Origin: Notolepis coatsorum
Taxonomy: Eukaryota; Chordata; Actinopteri; Aulopiformes; Paralepididae
NCBI GenBank assembly: GCA_963971535.1
Contig: OZ020601.1
Span: 17,241,811 to 17,305,810 of the forward strand
Direction: 5' to 3'
Length of the DNA: 64,000 nucleotides
Positions 1 to 11,269 of this stretch are shown here, piece by piece. How positions within the stretch are numbered: the first letter of the stretch is position 1; every line of letters starts with the position of its first letter. The position numbers and the translations under genes were made by a program. The notes below the pieces were generated by a model that did no database searches, was not told the DNA's origin, and saw only the letters and a program-made list of their open reading frames with translations.

Positions 1-918
1 ATATATTTTTTCTTAGTTTATATGTCCCTAACAAACTGGGAAAGTTTCATAGTGATATCTATTCAAATATTGTTTCCCCTATTAGGGGGTGCTGTCTCGC
101 CTTAAATCAGCAACAGCCTACTCACACACTAACCTCAGAATTGCCATTGCCAACTGAATCCATCTCACCGCTTCATACACCTGCAAAAAAAGAGTAAAAC
201 GGTTGTAGCATTAAACACTGTCAAAACCATTTCTGCAACAACTCAACATATTAAGTGTTGAAAGCCACACGCCGAGAGGATAGTCTAATAAGACGATTTC
301 ATTGATATACAACTTCGTCCTCTTGAATAATAACTCGCCTCGGTCCAGTCTGTGCGACCAGTGGAGTTCTGCTGAGTGCTGTTAGACAAGATCTCTTCCA
401 AGGTTTCTACAGCCGCCATGGTTGCGCTCCTCGATTCTTCACAGTCCAAAGTCGTCAGCAGAGAACATTCCAAAACACATAAACACACAAGACTCGCAAA
501 TCACAAATCAACCTGTGGTTCTATAAACGACCCACTTATTATATTGCACTTAACCCCACCCACGTTCTCATTATCGCTCGGGCCGCTTGAGAAGAACTGC
601 TTAGGGGCTTGGTGCTGGATGGGCAGGAATCAGCTACTCGCTGGCTCCATCTGCTGGCCTCGTGGTGAAGTAACGACACCGCCATGATGATTGATTGAAA
701 ATTGTATTAACAAATTGCAGAATGGGTACAATACAGTACAATGGAAGTAACGACACCGCCATGATGGAAGTATGTCTTTTCAACAGTTGAGTTGACACAC
801 TTATTTTTTTTTTATCAAACTTTTTATTCTGAATGTATGCAAGGACTTTGTGTTTTCTCTGGTAACTGCAGAAAATAGTCCAAAGACTGCAGTTATAACA
901 AGATTATTGCAATTAATC
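1..918. other. Unique sequence, no supported gene
   Basis: No repeat family or confident gene is recognised here. Around 686-742 there is a short minus-strand piece of the LINE 3' tail seen elsewhere in the window (the reverse of the sequence ending in the polyadenylation-like stretch at 30600-30650). A short minus-strand reading frame starting at 421 has a good Kozak context but no strong splice donor before its stop at about 285, so it is not called a gene. Confidence 0.4.
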
Positions 919-934
919 AAGTATACAGTATCAT

Positions 935-1400
935 ACGGGGTGGCTGGGCGGCGCAGCGGACATTGCGCTCATCACCAACGCAAGAGACAACGGTATCGAA
1001 TCCGGCTGTCGGCGTTGCCTCCGGCTTGGGCCGGGCCGTCATACTAACTCAATTGGCAGAGTTAGCGGGTGGGAAGTCGATGGGTGGTAATCTGGACGTT
1101 GTAAACAGCGACTCCTACAGGTCGGTTGGGGCACCTGCACAGCAGAGACAGGAAAATGGCAGGGGCAGTGTGAGCCTCCTACACGTTACTCCTCGCCAAA
1201 TGAGAGTCGGCGCTGGCAGGTGAAAAGATGTGTGGCTGCCTCCACATGTATCGGACATGTGATGGGGCTTATATCCTCCCTACAACCGGCCAGTGGGGGG
1301 CACATGCGAGCAACGTTCAAGACAGGGGAGAATTGGCACGGCTAAATTGCGATGGGAGAAAAAAAAATTTAAAAGGAGGAGAAAAAAGTGGACCAAAAAA
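935..1400 (+). mobile_element. tRNA-derived SINE, family 1, copy 1
   Basis: The left end resembles a tRNA gene: an A-box-like ggcgcagcgg and a B-box-like ggtatcgaatcc, the two internal RNA polymerase III promoter elements. The body (tcctacaggtcggttgg and similar blocks) is shared with at least five other copies in the window, and the right end is A-rich. The copy is bounded by a perfect 16-bp target-site duplication aagtatacagtatcat at 919-934 and 1401-1416, which shows it arrived by LINE-mediated retroposition. The B box has diverged, so it is probably an older copy. Confidence 0.85.
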
Positions 1401-1416
1401 AAGTATACAGTATCAT

Positions 1417-2464
1417 TGTTCATCATGAAACTTTTGTTTGTTGCTTTATTTATTAGATGGTGTACAGTGGAAGGCAACAGTTGAGCTGGGATGGAGTATG
1501 ACAAGGGTCACGAGACGTCACCAGGATGTGAGCCTCATCCCACTTACTGTACATGCCATATTCACCCACTGATACTGTTTGTGTACTGTAATGCTATTTG
1601 GAATTATTGTTATATGTAGGAATATATTTTTAAATGTATGCTACTATAATGTTATGTATGTACTTTGTTTTGTTGTGTGTGGACCCCAGGATGACTAGTT
1701 GTTGCTGCGGTGATGATTACGGGGGATGACGACGGGGGATCCGTAATAAAGATAAAGATAAACCACAAACACAAACTACTGGACCTTTTTATTTGACCAC
1801 TATGAGTAGATGTTTGGCAAGAGGATTGGGTTTCTTCATTGAGCGCGTATCCTTATCATTAAGGCACAAGTATCTTGTGTTTTATAATGAATTAAGTAAA
1901 AGCAGACATGAGAACCAGTCATCAAGCAATTAGTATCTGTCCATTGTTTTATACGTTCCAATATTTTAAGGGTAATATCAACTATCATTGGCAATTATAC
2001 CAATCACTTTGGAACAACCCGAAATTAATTGGACCACATTTTAAGTTGCACTGTTGCCCCATTGGACTGAATTGCAGCGGCAATAACCTCAATTAACCAC
2101 TTAAACCTTCTATGTGTAGATTTCTTTCACATCAGTCAAATGTATTCTGATACCTTGCCATAATCACCTTAAACATGAAACCGAGCCTCAAGTGATTAAA
2201 AGAAACCATACAATATTGTAAAAGTGTTTCACCAAGTTAAGACTACATTGTTTCCCATGAACATGTTGCTTGCCGTCACAATGGGTACGTCAACATGCAC
2301 ACAATAATGCAACTATTGAATTCACTGCGATTAAGGCAAAGGTTTTACATGTTTACACAATTCTATGAAATGACGACTCTAGCACTTCAAAGTATCATTC
2401 TTGGTGCGACTTTTGGAGAAACCTCTGGAAAGCAGGAGACGACGTATGATGCAAACTGCAGTGG
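1417..2464. other. Mostly unique sequence with a LINE tail fragment
   Basis: At about 1676-1765 the sequence (ggaccccagg ... gggggatccgtaataaag) resembles the 3' end of a common fish LINE, ending in a short aaagat-type tail. The rest shows no gene, repeat or RNA that I can support. Confidence 0.4.
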
Positions 2465-2645
2465 TGGCTTCCTGTACAGTAGGCTTACAGATGCAACCAC
2501 CCTGTGTACAGTAGGCTTACAGATGTGACCACTCCGTGTACAGTAGGCTTACAGATGCAACCACCCCGTGTACAGTAGGCTTACAGATGTGACCACCCTA
2601 AGTAGGCTTACAGATGCAACCACCCTAAGTAGGCTTACAGATGCA
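2465..2645. repeat. 31-bp minisatellite
   Basis: About six units of a 31-bp sequence built on gtgtacagtaggcttacaga followed by tgcaaccaccc. Units alternate between tgcaacc and tgtgacc versions, and the last two are shortened by loss of the gtgtac block. Confidence 0.85.
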
Positions 2646-2830
2646 GATGATGAGTTTGCCATTTGTTGATCTGAGAGGAAAAGAGAGAGAGAGAAAAGAG
2701 AGACACTTCGCATCCATGACACCATGTGTCCTTGTTCATCTCAAGGAGTCCCGAGTTGATGCACATTAGGCCTCAGACCTCCATCTGAGCAGATATTTGT
2801 TGTTCGATGTGATTTAATCCAGAATTCCAT

Positions 2831-3716
2831 AACAGTCACTGTACTGTAGGTGGGGATAGAACAGAGGAGAGACCTGTGATTAGAACAGTCACTGTACTGT
2901 AGGTGGGGAGAGAACAGAGGAGAGACCTGTGATCAGAACAGTCACTACTGTAGGTGGGGAGAGAACAGAGAGACCTGTGATCAGAACAGTCACTACTGTA
3001 GGTGGGGAGAGAACAGAGGAGAGGCCTGTGATCAGAACAGTCACTACTGTAGGTGGGGAGAGAACAGAGGAGAGACCTGTGATCAGAACAGTCACTGTAC
3101 TGTAGGTGGGGAGAGAACAGAGGAGAGGCCTGTGATCAGAACAGTCACTACTGTAGGTGGGGAGAGAACAGAGGAGAGACCTGTGATCAGAACAGTCACT
3201 GTACTGTAGGTGGGGAGAGAACAGAGGAGAGACCTGTGATCAGAACAGTCACTACTGTAGGTGGGGAGAGAACAGAGGAGAGGCCTGTGATCAGAACAGT
3301 CACTACTGTAGGTGGGGAGAGAACAGAGGAGAGGCCTGTGATCAGAACAGTCACTACTGTAGGTGGGGAGAGAACAGAGGAGAGACCTGTGATCAGAACA
3401 GTCACTGTACTGTAGGTGGGGAGAGAACAGAGGAGAGGCCTGTGATCAGAACAGTCACTACTGTAGGTGGGGAGAGAACAGAGGAGAGACCTGTGATCAG
3501 AACAGTCACTGTACTGTAGGTGGGGAGAGAACAGAGGAGAGACCTGTGATCAGAACAGTCACTACTGTAGGTGGGGGGAGAACAGAGGAGAGACCTGTGA
3601 TCAGAACAGTCACTGTACGGTAGGTGGGGAGAGAACAGAGGAGAGACCTGTGATCAGAACAGTCACTACTGTAGGTGGGGAGAGAACAGAAGAGAGGCCT
3701 GTGATCAGAACAGTCA
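2831..3716. repeat. 51/53-bp minisatellite with acceptor-like units
   Basis: About seventeen units built on cagtcactactgtaggtggg and gagagaacagaggagag. Unit length is 51 or 53 bp depending on an extra gt in cactgtactg. Read on the minus strand every unit has a long pyrimidine-rich run ending in CCTACAG, which looks like a splice acceptor, but no coding exon was found at its lower-coordinate end. Confidence 0.9.
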
Positions 3717-4107
3717 CTCATATAATCCGATATTGGGGTCAACTTCTAGTGAATAGAATGGTGAAATATACAGTACACCACTGAAACACCCCCCAAAATA
3801 ATGATAACATTTAACAATTCTTCCAATTATTTCCACCTACGGTGCCTTTAGCATGCATCAACGATCACAGAGCCTCAACGCGAGAGCGCACACACAAAAG
3901 AATACACACGCACATACGTTTGAAATGAATCGTTCCAGCAAAGTATGCTTCTATTATTCGAATGACTTGTTTTAATGGGTATCATAGTAGTAAGTCCTAC
4001 TGTAGAACATGACATAATAGCATGATATCTGATTATTAATGCCAATAATGCACGACGACCGCAATTGGCACTTGAAAAGTGTAAATGATGGATTAGTCAG
4101 TAGCGAT

Positions 4108-4183
4108 TCATGATGGCTTGTTTAGCTCAACTGGTTAGTGCGTGGCCTGTGGAGCATATGGTCCCCAGTTCGAATCTCTTACT
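4108..4183 (+). other. tRNA-like segment in the left foldback arm
   Basis: The segment begins ggcttgtttagctcaactgg and ends gttcgaatctc, with spacing close to that between the A and B boxes of a tRNA gene. The T-arm pairing next to the gttcgaat loop is poor, so this is a tRNA-derived relic and not a functional tRNA gene. The inverted partner is at about 5957-6020. Confidence 0.5.
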
Positions 4184-4626
4184 TACTTTTTTTTTTTTTT
4201 TTTTAACCGTTAAATAATTTATCCACTCTGGTGTCCCAAAAAGGACAATAACACCACCTTATGCATACTGCACCGTATGTAAATACTGTGAATACTGTAT
4301 ATTTCAGTTGGTTAGATAGTCAATTATATTGACTTATTTGTTTACTCGATAACGGACCGCTGCCAGGGGCAACCGAGCAATAATGACCGCTGTTCGCAGC
4401 TGGAGCAATCAAGCCCACTGACACACATTGCATCAGTGCAACCGAGCAATAATGACCGCTGTTCGCAGCTGGAGCAATCAAGCCCACTGACGCACACTGC
4501 ATCAGTGCAATCAGACACACCTGCCGGCTGCCGGCAATAATAATAATAATAACTTTATTTGGGCTGACAGAGCCACAGAACAACTGCGTCTGCATTTGAT
4601 CTCATCTTGTCGATGGTGTAAAATTA

Positions 4627-4900
4627 ATTACCGTAATTCCTCTAATAGTGACCTGTATTCAATTAAAAACCGACTATTAATTTCCGGGTGCGCTGTTGAG
4701 CTAAGCAATTATAAGCCGACCTCCTAATACAAACCGGGTTACTAATATACGCGTGAGCGAACCTCTCCTTACTTCCGTATGGAACACGGGTCGCGCGCAG
4801 CACATAACACAACAACAACAGAGCAAGCATGGCTACCGGTACTAAACAGAGACGAAAGTTTGACGTTAAGTTTAAAGAGGAAGTTTTGAGGTACGCATAA
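4627..4900 (+). pseudogene. Pogo/Tigger-like transposase N-terminal remnant
   Basis: An ATG at 4829 opens a 23-codon frame whose residues (RRKFDVKFKEEVLRYA) resemble the start of the CENP-B-type helix-turn-helix region of pogo/Tigger transposases. It stops at 4898-4900 and the following sequence degenerates into the 54-bp array. The preceding block from 4627 (accgtaattcctctaatag) may be the end of the transposon. I infer a deletion derivative; no catalytic DDE region is present. Confidence 0.45.
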
Positions 4901-4966
4901 CTGGAGGAGGGACAAAAAAGTGAGCGAGGAGATGGAGACACTACTTTCCGAGTGGAAACGTTATGA

Positions 4967-5599
4967 GAGCTAACGTTGCTACCTACTGTTCCCGGAGCTG
5001 CTAACTGGCTAACGTTATGAGAGCTAACGTTGCTACCTACTGTTCCCGGAGCTGCTAACTGGCTAACGTTATGAGAGCTAACGTTGCTACCTACTGTTCC
5101 CGGAGCTGTTAACTGGCTAACGTTATGAGAGCTAACGTTGCTACCTACTGTTCCCGGAGCTGCTAACTGGCTAACGTTATGAGAGCTAACGTTGCTACCT
5201 ACTGTTCCCGGAGCTGCTAACTGGCTAACGTTATGAGAGCTAACGTTGCTACCTACTGTTCCCGGAGCTGCTAACTGGCTAACGTTATGAGAGCTAACGT
5301 TGCTACCTACTGTTCCCGGAGCTGCTAACTGGCTAACGTTATGAGAGCTAACGTTGCTACCTACTGTTCCCGGAGCTGCTAACTGGCTAACGTTATGAGA
5401 GCTAACATTGCTACCTACTGTTCCCGGAGCTGCTAACTGGCTAATGTTATGAGAGCTAACGTTGCTACCTACTGTTCCCGGAGCTGCTAACTGGCTAACG
5501 TTATGAGAGCTAACGTTGCTACCTACTGTTCCCGGAGCTGCTAACTGGCTAACGTTATGAGAGCTAACGTTGCTACCTACTGTACCCGGAGCTGCTAAG
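4967..5599. repeat. 54-bp minisatellite in the foldback loop
   Basis: About twelve units of 54 bp built on gctaacgttgctacctactg and ttcccggagctgctaactgg. Units are nearly identical, with single-base variants only. Because 54 is a multiple of three, frames stay open through the array, including a minus-strand 18-residue repeat; I regard that frame as a by-product of the repetition. Confidence 0.9.
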
Positions 5600-6570
5600 G
5601 TAAAGTTACTTGATTTCACTTTGAAAGCGTTGAAATGACCAGTGACCACCTGTAATTGCACTGTTTACTATTTCATACAGTACTTGGTTTCAATAAATGT
5701 ACCCAGTACATTTTACTGGGTTCAAACTGACACAAAATGTTGATTTATTCATTATGATCAGTTTGAAAATTTGAAATATAGGCCTCTCTCTTCACTACAT
5801 TTAGAACACCTCGGCGAGGCGCCTCGGTATTCTAAACTCCGTGTCGGTCAATAATTTTGCGACAATGACCTCGTAGCTATACATTATCCCTTACTTATCA
5901 ACCAGAGTGGATAAATTAATTAACGTTACAGAAAAAAAAAAAGTATCCAAGAGATTCTAACTGGGGACCATATGCTCCACAGGCCGCACACTAACCAGTT
6001 GAGCTAAACGAGCCGTCATGAATTGCTAAACTGACTAATCATCATTTACACTTTAAGTGCTAATTGCGGTCATCGTGCATTATTGGCATTAATAAATCAG
6101 ATATCATGCTATTATGTCATGTTCTACAGTAGGACTTATGCTACCCATTAAAACAAGTCATTCGAATAATAGAAGCATACTTTGCTGGAACGATTCATTT
6201 AAAACGTATACAGCGTGTGTGCGCTCTCGTTAAGCCTTTCCCTACACATATTAATTTCTGGAGCATTTCTTTATCCACTCTGGTTGGATGGTGTATTGTA
6301 CTCGCAAATCACTTCCTGTTGAATGAATCGGTTGAGTGCAATGCCGACTCGCTACTTTCCCCCGTTCACTCGTCTTCACACAGCCTAGAATATGACACGC
6401 CCACTGTTGACGTCACGTTTCGCGAGGAAAAAACAACTATTTTTCGGTGCCAGCTGAGCACCGATTTATCACATTCTGAACCAATTAATCCCGGTCTGAA
6501 CGCGCCGGCCGGTGCGAGATTACGTTCGGGAACCGGCTCCAGCACAGAGCCTGGCCGGTGTAAAAGGGAT

Positions 6571-6720
6571 ATGTGGGAACATATGGAGCGGACTCTCCCT
6601 CACTGTGGGAACATATGGAGCGGACTCTCCCTCACTGTGGGAACATATGGAGCGGACTCTCCTTCACTGTGGGAACATTATGGAGCGGACTCTCCTTCAC
6701 TGTGGGAACATACTGAGTGG
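6571..6720. repeat. 32-bp minisatellite
   Basis: Five units of about 32 bp containing gggaacatatggagcgga followed by ctctcc(c/t)tcactgt. The final unit is diverged. Confidence 0.85.
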
Positions 6721-6913
6721 TCTCTCTGTCAACACTTCAGTGGGTCGATGCAAAGTCAGTTTCTGCTATTTTTCCACATATTAAAAATTTTTAAATAAAA
6801 ACAATTATACCACATTTCAAGCAAAGTTCTGTAATAAACTTGATGGAGAAACTAAAAGAGTGGAATAAGCTGTGCAGCGATGCGACCGGTCAGCAGGCAA
6901 TGAAACCCGCCTA

Positions 6914-7494
6914 CTAGACCTCCAACATGTCCACCTCCTGAGGTTCCGAGGACAGTTTGTGTTTCTTCATGTGGTTTCGGAAGATCCTGGCGCCGCTGAG
7001 GTCCTTCATACACACTTGACAGAAGTAGGGTCTCCCCTCGGAGTGTACGCCCACGTGGTAGGTCAGCTCCAGCGCTCGGCTGAAGTTCCTGTCGCAGAGC
7101 GAGCACTGGTACCGGACCCCGGTGTGGATCAGCTGGTGGCTCTTCAGAGAGCTCTGCTGCTTGAAGGTCTTCGGGCAGTCGGGGCACTGGTAGGGTCTCT
7201 CGTCCGTGTGCAGCCGCTGGTGGCGTCGCAGGGCGCTGGAGAAGGTGAAGCTCTTGCCGCAGTCCTCGCAGGAGTAGGGTCTCTCCCCCGTGTGGATCCT
7301 CTGGTGCTCCGTCATGTGGACCTGCTGGGTGAAGCTCTTCCCGCAGGTGGGGCACTGGTAGGGTCTCTCTCCGGAGTGGATCCTCAGGTGTTTCTGCAGC
7401 GCCGAGGCCTTCTGGCAGTCCCTGCCACACACCGGGCAGCAGTACCTCGCTTTGCCCCCGCCGTCCAGGCACTCCGGCACACGGCCATTTTGGT
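6914..7494 (-). CDS. C2H2 zinc-finger exon Z4 (last exon, six fingers)
   Basis: This exon encodes six C2H2 zinc fingers in a row, so the product should bind DNA in the nucleus, probably as a transcriptional regulator. The finger cores begin CPVCGRDC, CPTCGKSF, CEDCGKSF, CPDCPKTF, CSLCDRNF and CQVCMKDL, mostly joined by H(T/S)(G/D)ERPY-type linkers. After the last finger a short tail ends in LEV and a TAG stop at 6914-6916. The 5' boundary at 7494 follows a good acceptor (pyrimidine-rich CCTTCTGACAG) and begins in phase 1. It joins in frame to the linker exon at 8169-8337, giving an aspartate at the junction. The linker between fingers four and five is shortened. The family is recognised with confidence; the exact orthologue is not. 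Confidence 0.85.
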
Positions 7495-7644
7495 CTGTCA
7501 GAAGGACGGCGAAGGACAGAATGTTTGTGACATTTCATAATGAAAACAGTAGTAAATACAACAGCTATTGTAGTTTATGATGTTTCTGTTATAAGCAAAA
7601 AAGCTAAAAGATCAAGTTCCATAATTTCTTGATTATAGGAAACA

Positions 7645-8066
7645 TCCCATCCCAATTTTCGTATCGTCCAATTCTACCCTCCCCTGTTTCGAACGCTGTT
7701 AGGCCATGCCTCCCACTGGCCGGCTGCAATGTGGACGAAGTCATACATAGCACGTGTCCCCTCCGGTACTCGAGGAAGCAGCAGTCGTATCTTTTCACCT
7801 GCACAGCGCAATCTCTCAGCGTCGGGGGTCTGCGTTTGGAGGGCACGCCGCCCCCGTCGCTTCCCGATTCTGCTGCGCAGGCGCACCAACCGACCTGTAG
7901 GAGTCGCTGTCCACAACGTCCGATCCCCGCCCATCAGCTTCCCACCCCCTAATACTGCCAATTGTATTAGTATGCCAAGCTGATAGCAATGCGGAGAGCT
8001 GGGCTCGAACCCAGCGTCTCCTGCATTGGTGGTGAGCGCCTTGCCCACTGCACCACCTAGCCACCC
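7645..8066 (-). mobile_element. tRNA-derived SINE, family 1, copy 2
   Basis: On the minus strand the head reads ggtggctaggtggtgcagtg with a B box gggttcgagcc, followed by the shared family body. It is flanked by a 9-bp duplication taggaaaca at 7636-7644 and 8067-8075. It lies in the intron between zinc-finger exon Z4 and the linker exon at 8169. It lacks the T-rich start (A tail on the minus strand) seen in other copies, so the 3' end may be trimmed. Confidence 0.85.
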
Positions 8067-8168
8067 TAGGAAACAGTAAAGTTTTTAACCTAAATCACAT
8101 TGTCAAGCATTTTAAACAGTAATCTACCATAATTTACCAATCACTAGTGTCTTTCTACCATAACTTAC

Positions 8169-8337
8169 CAACCACTAGTGGCTTCCAGTCTTCTTCCTCG
8201 CCGTCTGAGTTGATCAAACCTCCAACCCCTCCCTCCTCGTTCCCCTGTGCTTTCTCCTCCTTGCAGAGTCGTTCTGAGTGCGTAGAACCTGTCTGGAGGT
8301 TCTTGCCAAGTAAGGTGCTGGACTGGCCACCTGGAGC
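8169..8337 (-). CDS. Linker exon A4b of the zinc-finger locus
   Basis: A 169-nt exon read on the minus strand from APGGQSSTLLGKNL to DGEEEDWKPLVV. It starts after an acceptor CCCCAAG and ends at a strong donor GTAAGT, entering in phase 0 and leaving in phase 1. The acidic stretch ending in EEEDWKP is the kind of linker commonly found just before the finger array in fish zinc-finger proteins. Joined to 6914-7494 it keeps the frame, and joined to 11062-11211 it also keeps the frame. It has no recognised domain of its own. Confidence 0.7.
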
Positions 8338-8429
8338 CTTGGGGGGAAAAAGTCAATTGTAGCATAATTATATATGAAAACGAACATAAAACATCCCTAT
8401 ACTAAGTCAACAAACTCTAGCGATTGTCT

Positions 8430-9390
8430 TTAACACTTTGGGTGCCAGCTATTAGCCGCAGCAGTCTGTAGCGAGGCCACCACTAGATAGATAGGTAACG
8501 GTCACCTTGTTTGTAGAGCTAAATCTATATTCTATATTATAGCCATGGATTCAATACTATAGTCATTTGACACTGGGTTTCTTCCGGTCAAGATGCAAAA
8601 AAGAAATAATTTTTCCATCCATATGTTCCCGTTTTATACCGTGGTGAATATGAGTGTTATTTCGGAATGATCCGGGCCAATTCCTGGTTATAGGCTGGTT
8701 ATAAGCCGCAACGTGTATTATAGTAAATGCATTGGTGTTTTGTCCCTACAAACGCTACTTTAAAGAAATCAAATGCATATGATCGGTATTATGTTCCATC
8801 ATGAATGCATGAAAGGTTGGGGAGGGGGGGGGTCTTTTTTCGATGCTTTGATCGTCACCAACGGAATACGTTATGGAGTAGCATTACACACATACGCTCG
8901 GATCGCAATGAAAACATTATTGGATCAACGCAAGATTGATACCATATAGCCCTTACCTTCACTAGGATGTACCCCGAAAGGAATATTCAAATTATCTGAT
9001 CGCCATTCCAAGTATTGATGTCCATCGTTCCGCCAACATAATCCAACACAGAATCCACCACAGGAGTATTGTTTCTTCTCAATCCGAGCATTAGAACCGC
9101 TACACTTGTCCGACTAAGAATAGTCTGCCCGGACCTATATCATCGACGCACTGCCAAAGACTCAACGTTTCAAAGGATGTGCAATACCGGCCGCATACAA
9201 CCAGGCGGCGGCATTGGACTTTTGCGATCTCAGACTCATTCCCTATGATAACAGCAGGCTCCCTGGATGGAATAGGGTATTCAAATCGAAAGAAATGAAA
9301 AACGATCCAGAAACGTGTTAACACGTGATTGGCACTCAACGGTCGGGCGTCAGAAACGTGTAAATCAGTGAATGGCACTGGAAGTGTTAA
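8430..9390. mobile_element. piggyBac-like non-autonomous element 1
   Basis: The block is bounded by TTAA at both ends (8430-8433 and 9387-9390), with inverted ends reading ttaacactttgggtgcca and tggcactggaagtgttaa. TTAA target duplication and short inverted ends are the hallmark of piggyBac transposons. No transposase frame is present. Similar ends recur at 9738-10487, 25193-26530, 53290-54650 and 60915-61861. Confidence 0.7.
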
Positions 9391-9737
9391 AGGTGCGATT
9401 CAACAGGAAAACAAAACTGAATTGTAGCATTTAATACATTATTTTAAAAATACACTGTGAACTGAACATGGTGCATAGCAGCGGCGGCTGCAGCTTATCC
9501 TGGGTTTTCCTTTTCATACAACCTCAACTTATTACTACATGATCTGTATGATGCGTGTTTGACCTTGTATTAAAAATATATGGTAGTATAGATATTACAT
9601 TTGATGACAACAAGGGACAAGCTTAACACAAACACACAAGGATGGAAGGCAGTGGAGAAGAGATGGGATTGGTATTATTCTGAATTTATCTTTTAAGAAA
9701 ATACCCTGTTAAGAAAAAAAAAATCTTTACGAGCTTC

Positions 9738-10487
9738 TTAACACTTTCAGTGCCCAGCAGGGGGCGCACATTTAGTGCTTGAATGCCCACCATCCACTTC
9801 AATGTTAGCATTAATATCGCCTAATCTATGTTTTAAATTATGGCTATGTGTCTAATCTGCCCGTCGCATTATCAATGACTCATTTCCAGTCAACATTGTC
9901 GAAGCGGATTGTTTTTTTATCGGTTCATTTCCGTTTTATAGCATTTTGAAAAGCCCTAGTTTTCACGGAAAAAATAAGAGATTCCATGATAATCGCCCTG
10001 TACTGTAATATTCTAGAACGTTGTCATTTTTCTGCCTATTTATGAATCGTTTTCAAATAAACGCTAGATTATTGATAGTATATGTGTACGTGTGCACGCT
10101 GGTGCCGCGCGCTGAAAATCGATTCTCTCAGTTCCTGATCGCTCTTACAGTCTTACACATATTACACGCTGTGCTGAGGGTCCAGAATGAAGCTGATCGG
10201 CTCCGGTTACATGCGTGAGAAGTAAAATGTGGATTCCGGATTTTTTTTTTCTCGTGCATTTTCATTGAGTCCAATCCAAAAGGGTGCATTACCATCTGGG
10301 AGACGATAGGGGGCGCTTTTTTCACATCTGAGCGCCTGGCGGGGCTGCTGTACCAACGGTAGACTCGGTTGATGAAATATGAATTCAGATCGCTAATAAA
10401 AAAAATAAAACGAGAATTCTCGTGATGGGCATTCAACCCGCGGGCTGATAACCCGAGATATCTCGTGATGGGCATTCAAAGTGTTAA
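9738..10487. mobile_element. piggyBac-like non-autonomous element 2
   Basis: TTAA at 9738-9741 and 10484-10487 with inverted ends (ttaacactttcagtgccc and gggcattcaaagtgttaa). The interior is clearly related, in inverted orientation, to 26150-26525 (both share the block with gcctatttatgaatcgtttt and its complement), so these two are copies of one family. Confidence 0.75.
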
Positions 10488-10548
10488 AATTAGCGACTGA
10501 AACCGATTGATTTATTGTTCGAACCATTTATTCTATATATTTTTTTTT

Positions 10549-10897
10549 TTAAGGAACACGGCAACATTATGGGAAATGCGCTCACCGTCTTTTCCAGAGT
10601 CAGACAGACACCAATTTCCACTCTGTGCGTTCAGTAGAATACTATCTGGCTGCAAGCAAGCTAGCCTAGCTTAGCACAAATGAATGGAAGCGGATACGGA
10701 CCACTAGCCTAGCTTAAAACTCTGGAGAGGTGTTTTTGGCCAACAGCTAGGCTGGTCTGTATCCGCTTCCATAAATTTGTGCTAAGCTAGGCTAGCTTGC
10801 AGGCGGATAGCTTTCTACTGAACACAGAGGAAATTGGTATCCATCTTCTTGTCTGTGGAGAAGAGGGTAAGCACATAATGTTGACGTGTTCCTTTAA
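10549..10897. mobile_element. TTAA-flanked palindromic MITE, copy 1
   Basis: TTAA at each end, with inverted termini ttaaggaacacggcaacatt and aatgttgacgtgttcctttaa. The centre is a near-perfect palindrome around gctaagctaggctagctt. Related copies or fragments lie at 12575-12800, 31590-31736, 36238-36605 and 60695-60906, making this one of the commonest MITEs in the window. Confidence 0.75.
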
Positions 10898-11061
10898 TGC
10901 CAGCATGTTATCATTGCTTATTGAAACCAAAGGCCACCATTAGCTTCAGGATACCTCTAGCTTGCAAATAAGTAACACCCATTACTTTCAATGAGTTGTT
11001 CCGCTTTAAAGCTGCAATGACTTGCACAATGAATCCCAGTTGCAAACACAAACCCACCTAC

Positions 11062-11155
11062 CTCATCTTTCTTCTCCTGCTTGATGCTTGATTCGTCGGC
11101 TCCCGTCTCCTCCTCTTCTTCTTCTTCTTCCTCCTCCTCCTCCTCCTCCTCCTCC

Positions 11156-11187
<32 letters not shown>

Positions 11188-11211
11188 AGCTTGACCGTTC
11201 AGCCAGAGTAT
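11062..11211 (-). CDS. Acidic linker exon A4a of the zinc-finger locus
   Basis: A 150-nt exon (50 codons, phase 0 in and out). Only one frame is open: it runs ILWLNGQAED, then an uninterrupted glutamate tract of about 25 residues encoded by a GAG/GAA microsatellite, then TGADESSIKQEKKDE. The acceptor is CTTTTTCAG and the donor GTAGGT. It lies between finger exon Z3 and linker exon A4b and keeps the frame on both sides. The glutamate run is an expandable triplet repeat, so its length is likely polymorphic. SIKQE resembles a sumoylation-type motif, which is inference only. Confidence 0.65.
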
Positions 11212-11269
11212 CTGAAAAAGTGTCAAAGTTCAAGGCCGGTACCATCTTATTGGAACCAGCGACCTTTCC

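Larger units (their letters stand above)
3870..6239. mobile_element. Large foldback (inverted-repeat) element with tRNA-like arms
   Basis: The left arm 3870-4236 and the right arm 5900-6239 are inverted copies of each other, roughly 340-370 bp with small indels. Both arms contain a tRNA-like segment: an A-box-like tagctcaactggttagtgcg and, about 40 bases on, a B-box-like agttcgaatc (left arm; the right arm has agttagaatc). The loop holds a duplicated block at 4370-4512, a remnant that starts like a pogo/Tigger transposase, and a 54-bp minisatellite. No target-site duplication was identified, so the class of transposon is uncertain. Confidence 0.7.

Noticed and set aside
285-488. Minus-strand frame with MAAVETLEEILS and a good Kozak context as a first exon
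   Set aside because: No strong splice donor before the stop and no recognisable domain; the evidence is only an ATG and a short frame.
4108-4183. Functional tRNA gene
   Set aside because: A- and B-box-like motifs are present, but T-arm pairing fails and the sequence lies in a transposon arm with a diverged inverted twin.
4663-5661. 332-residue minus-strand frame of 18-residue repeats
   Set aside because: It is a translation of a 54-bp minisatellite inside a foldback element; no start signal, domain or conserved flank.
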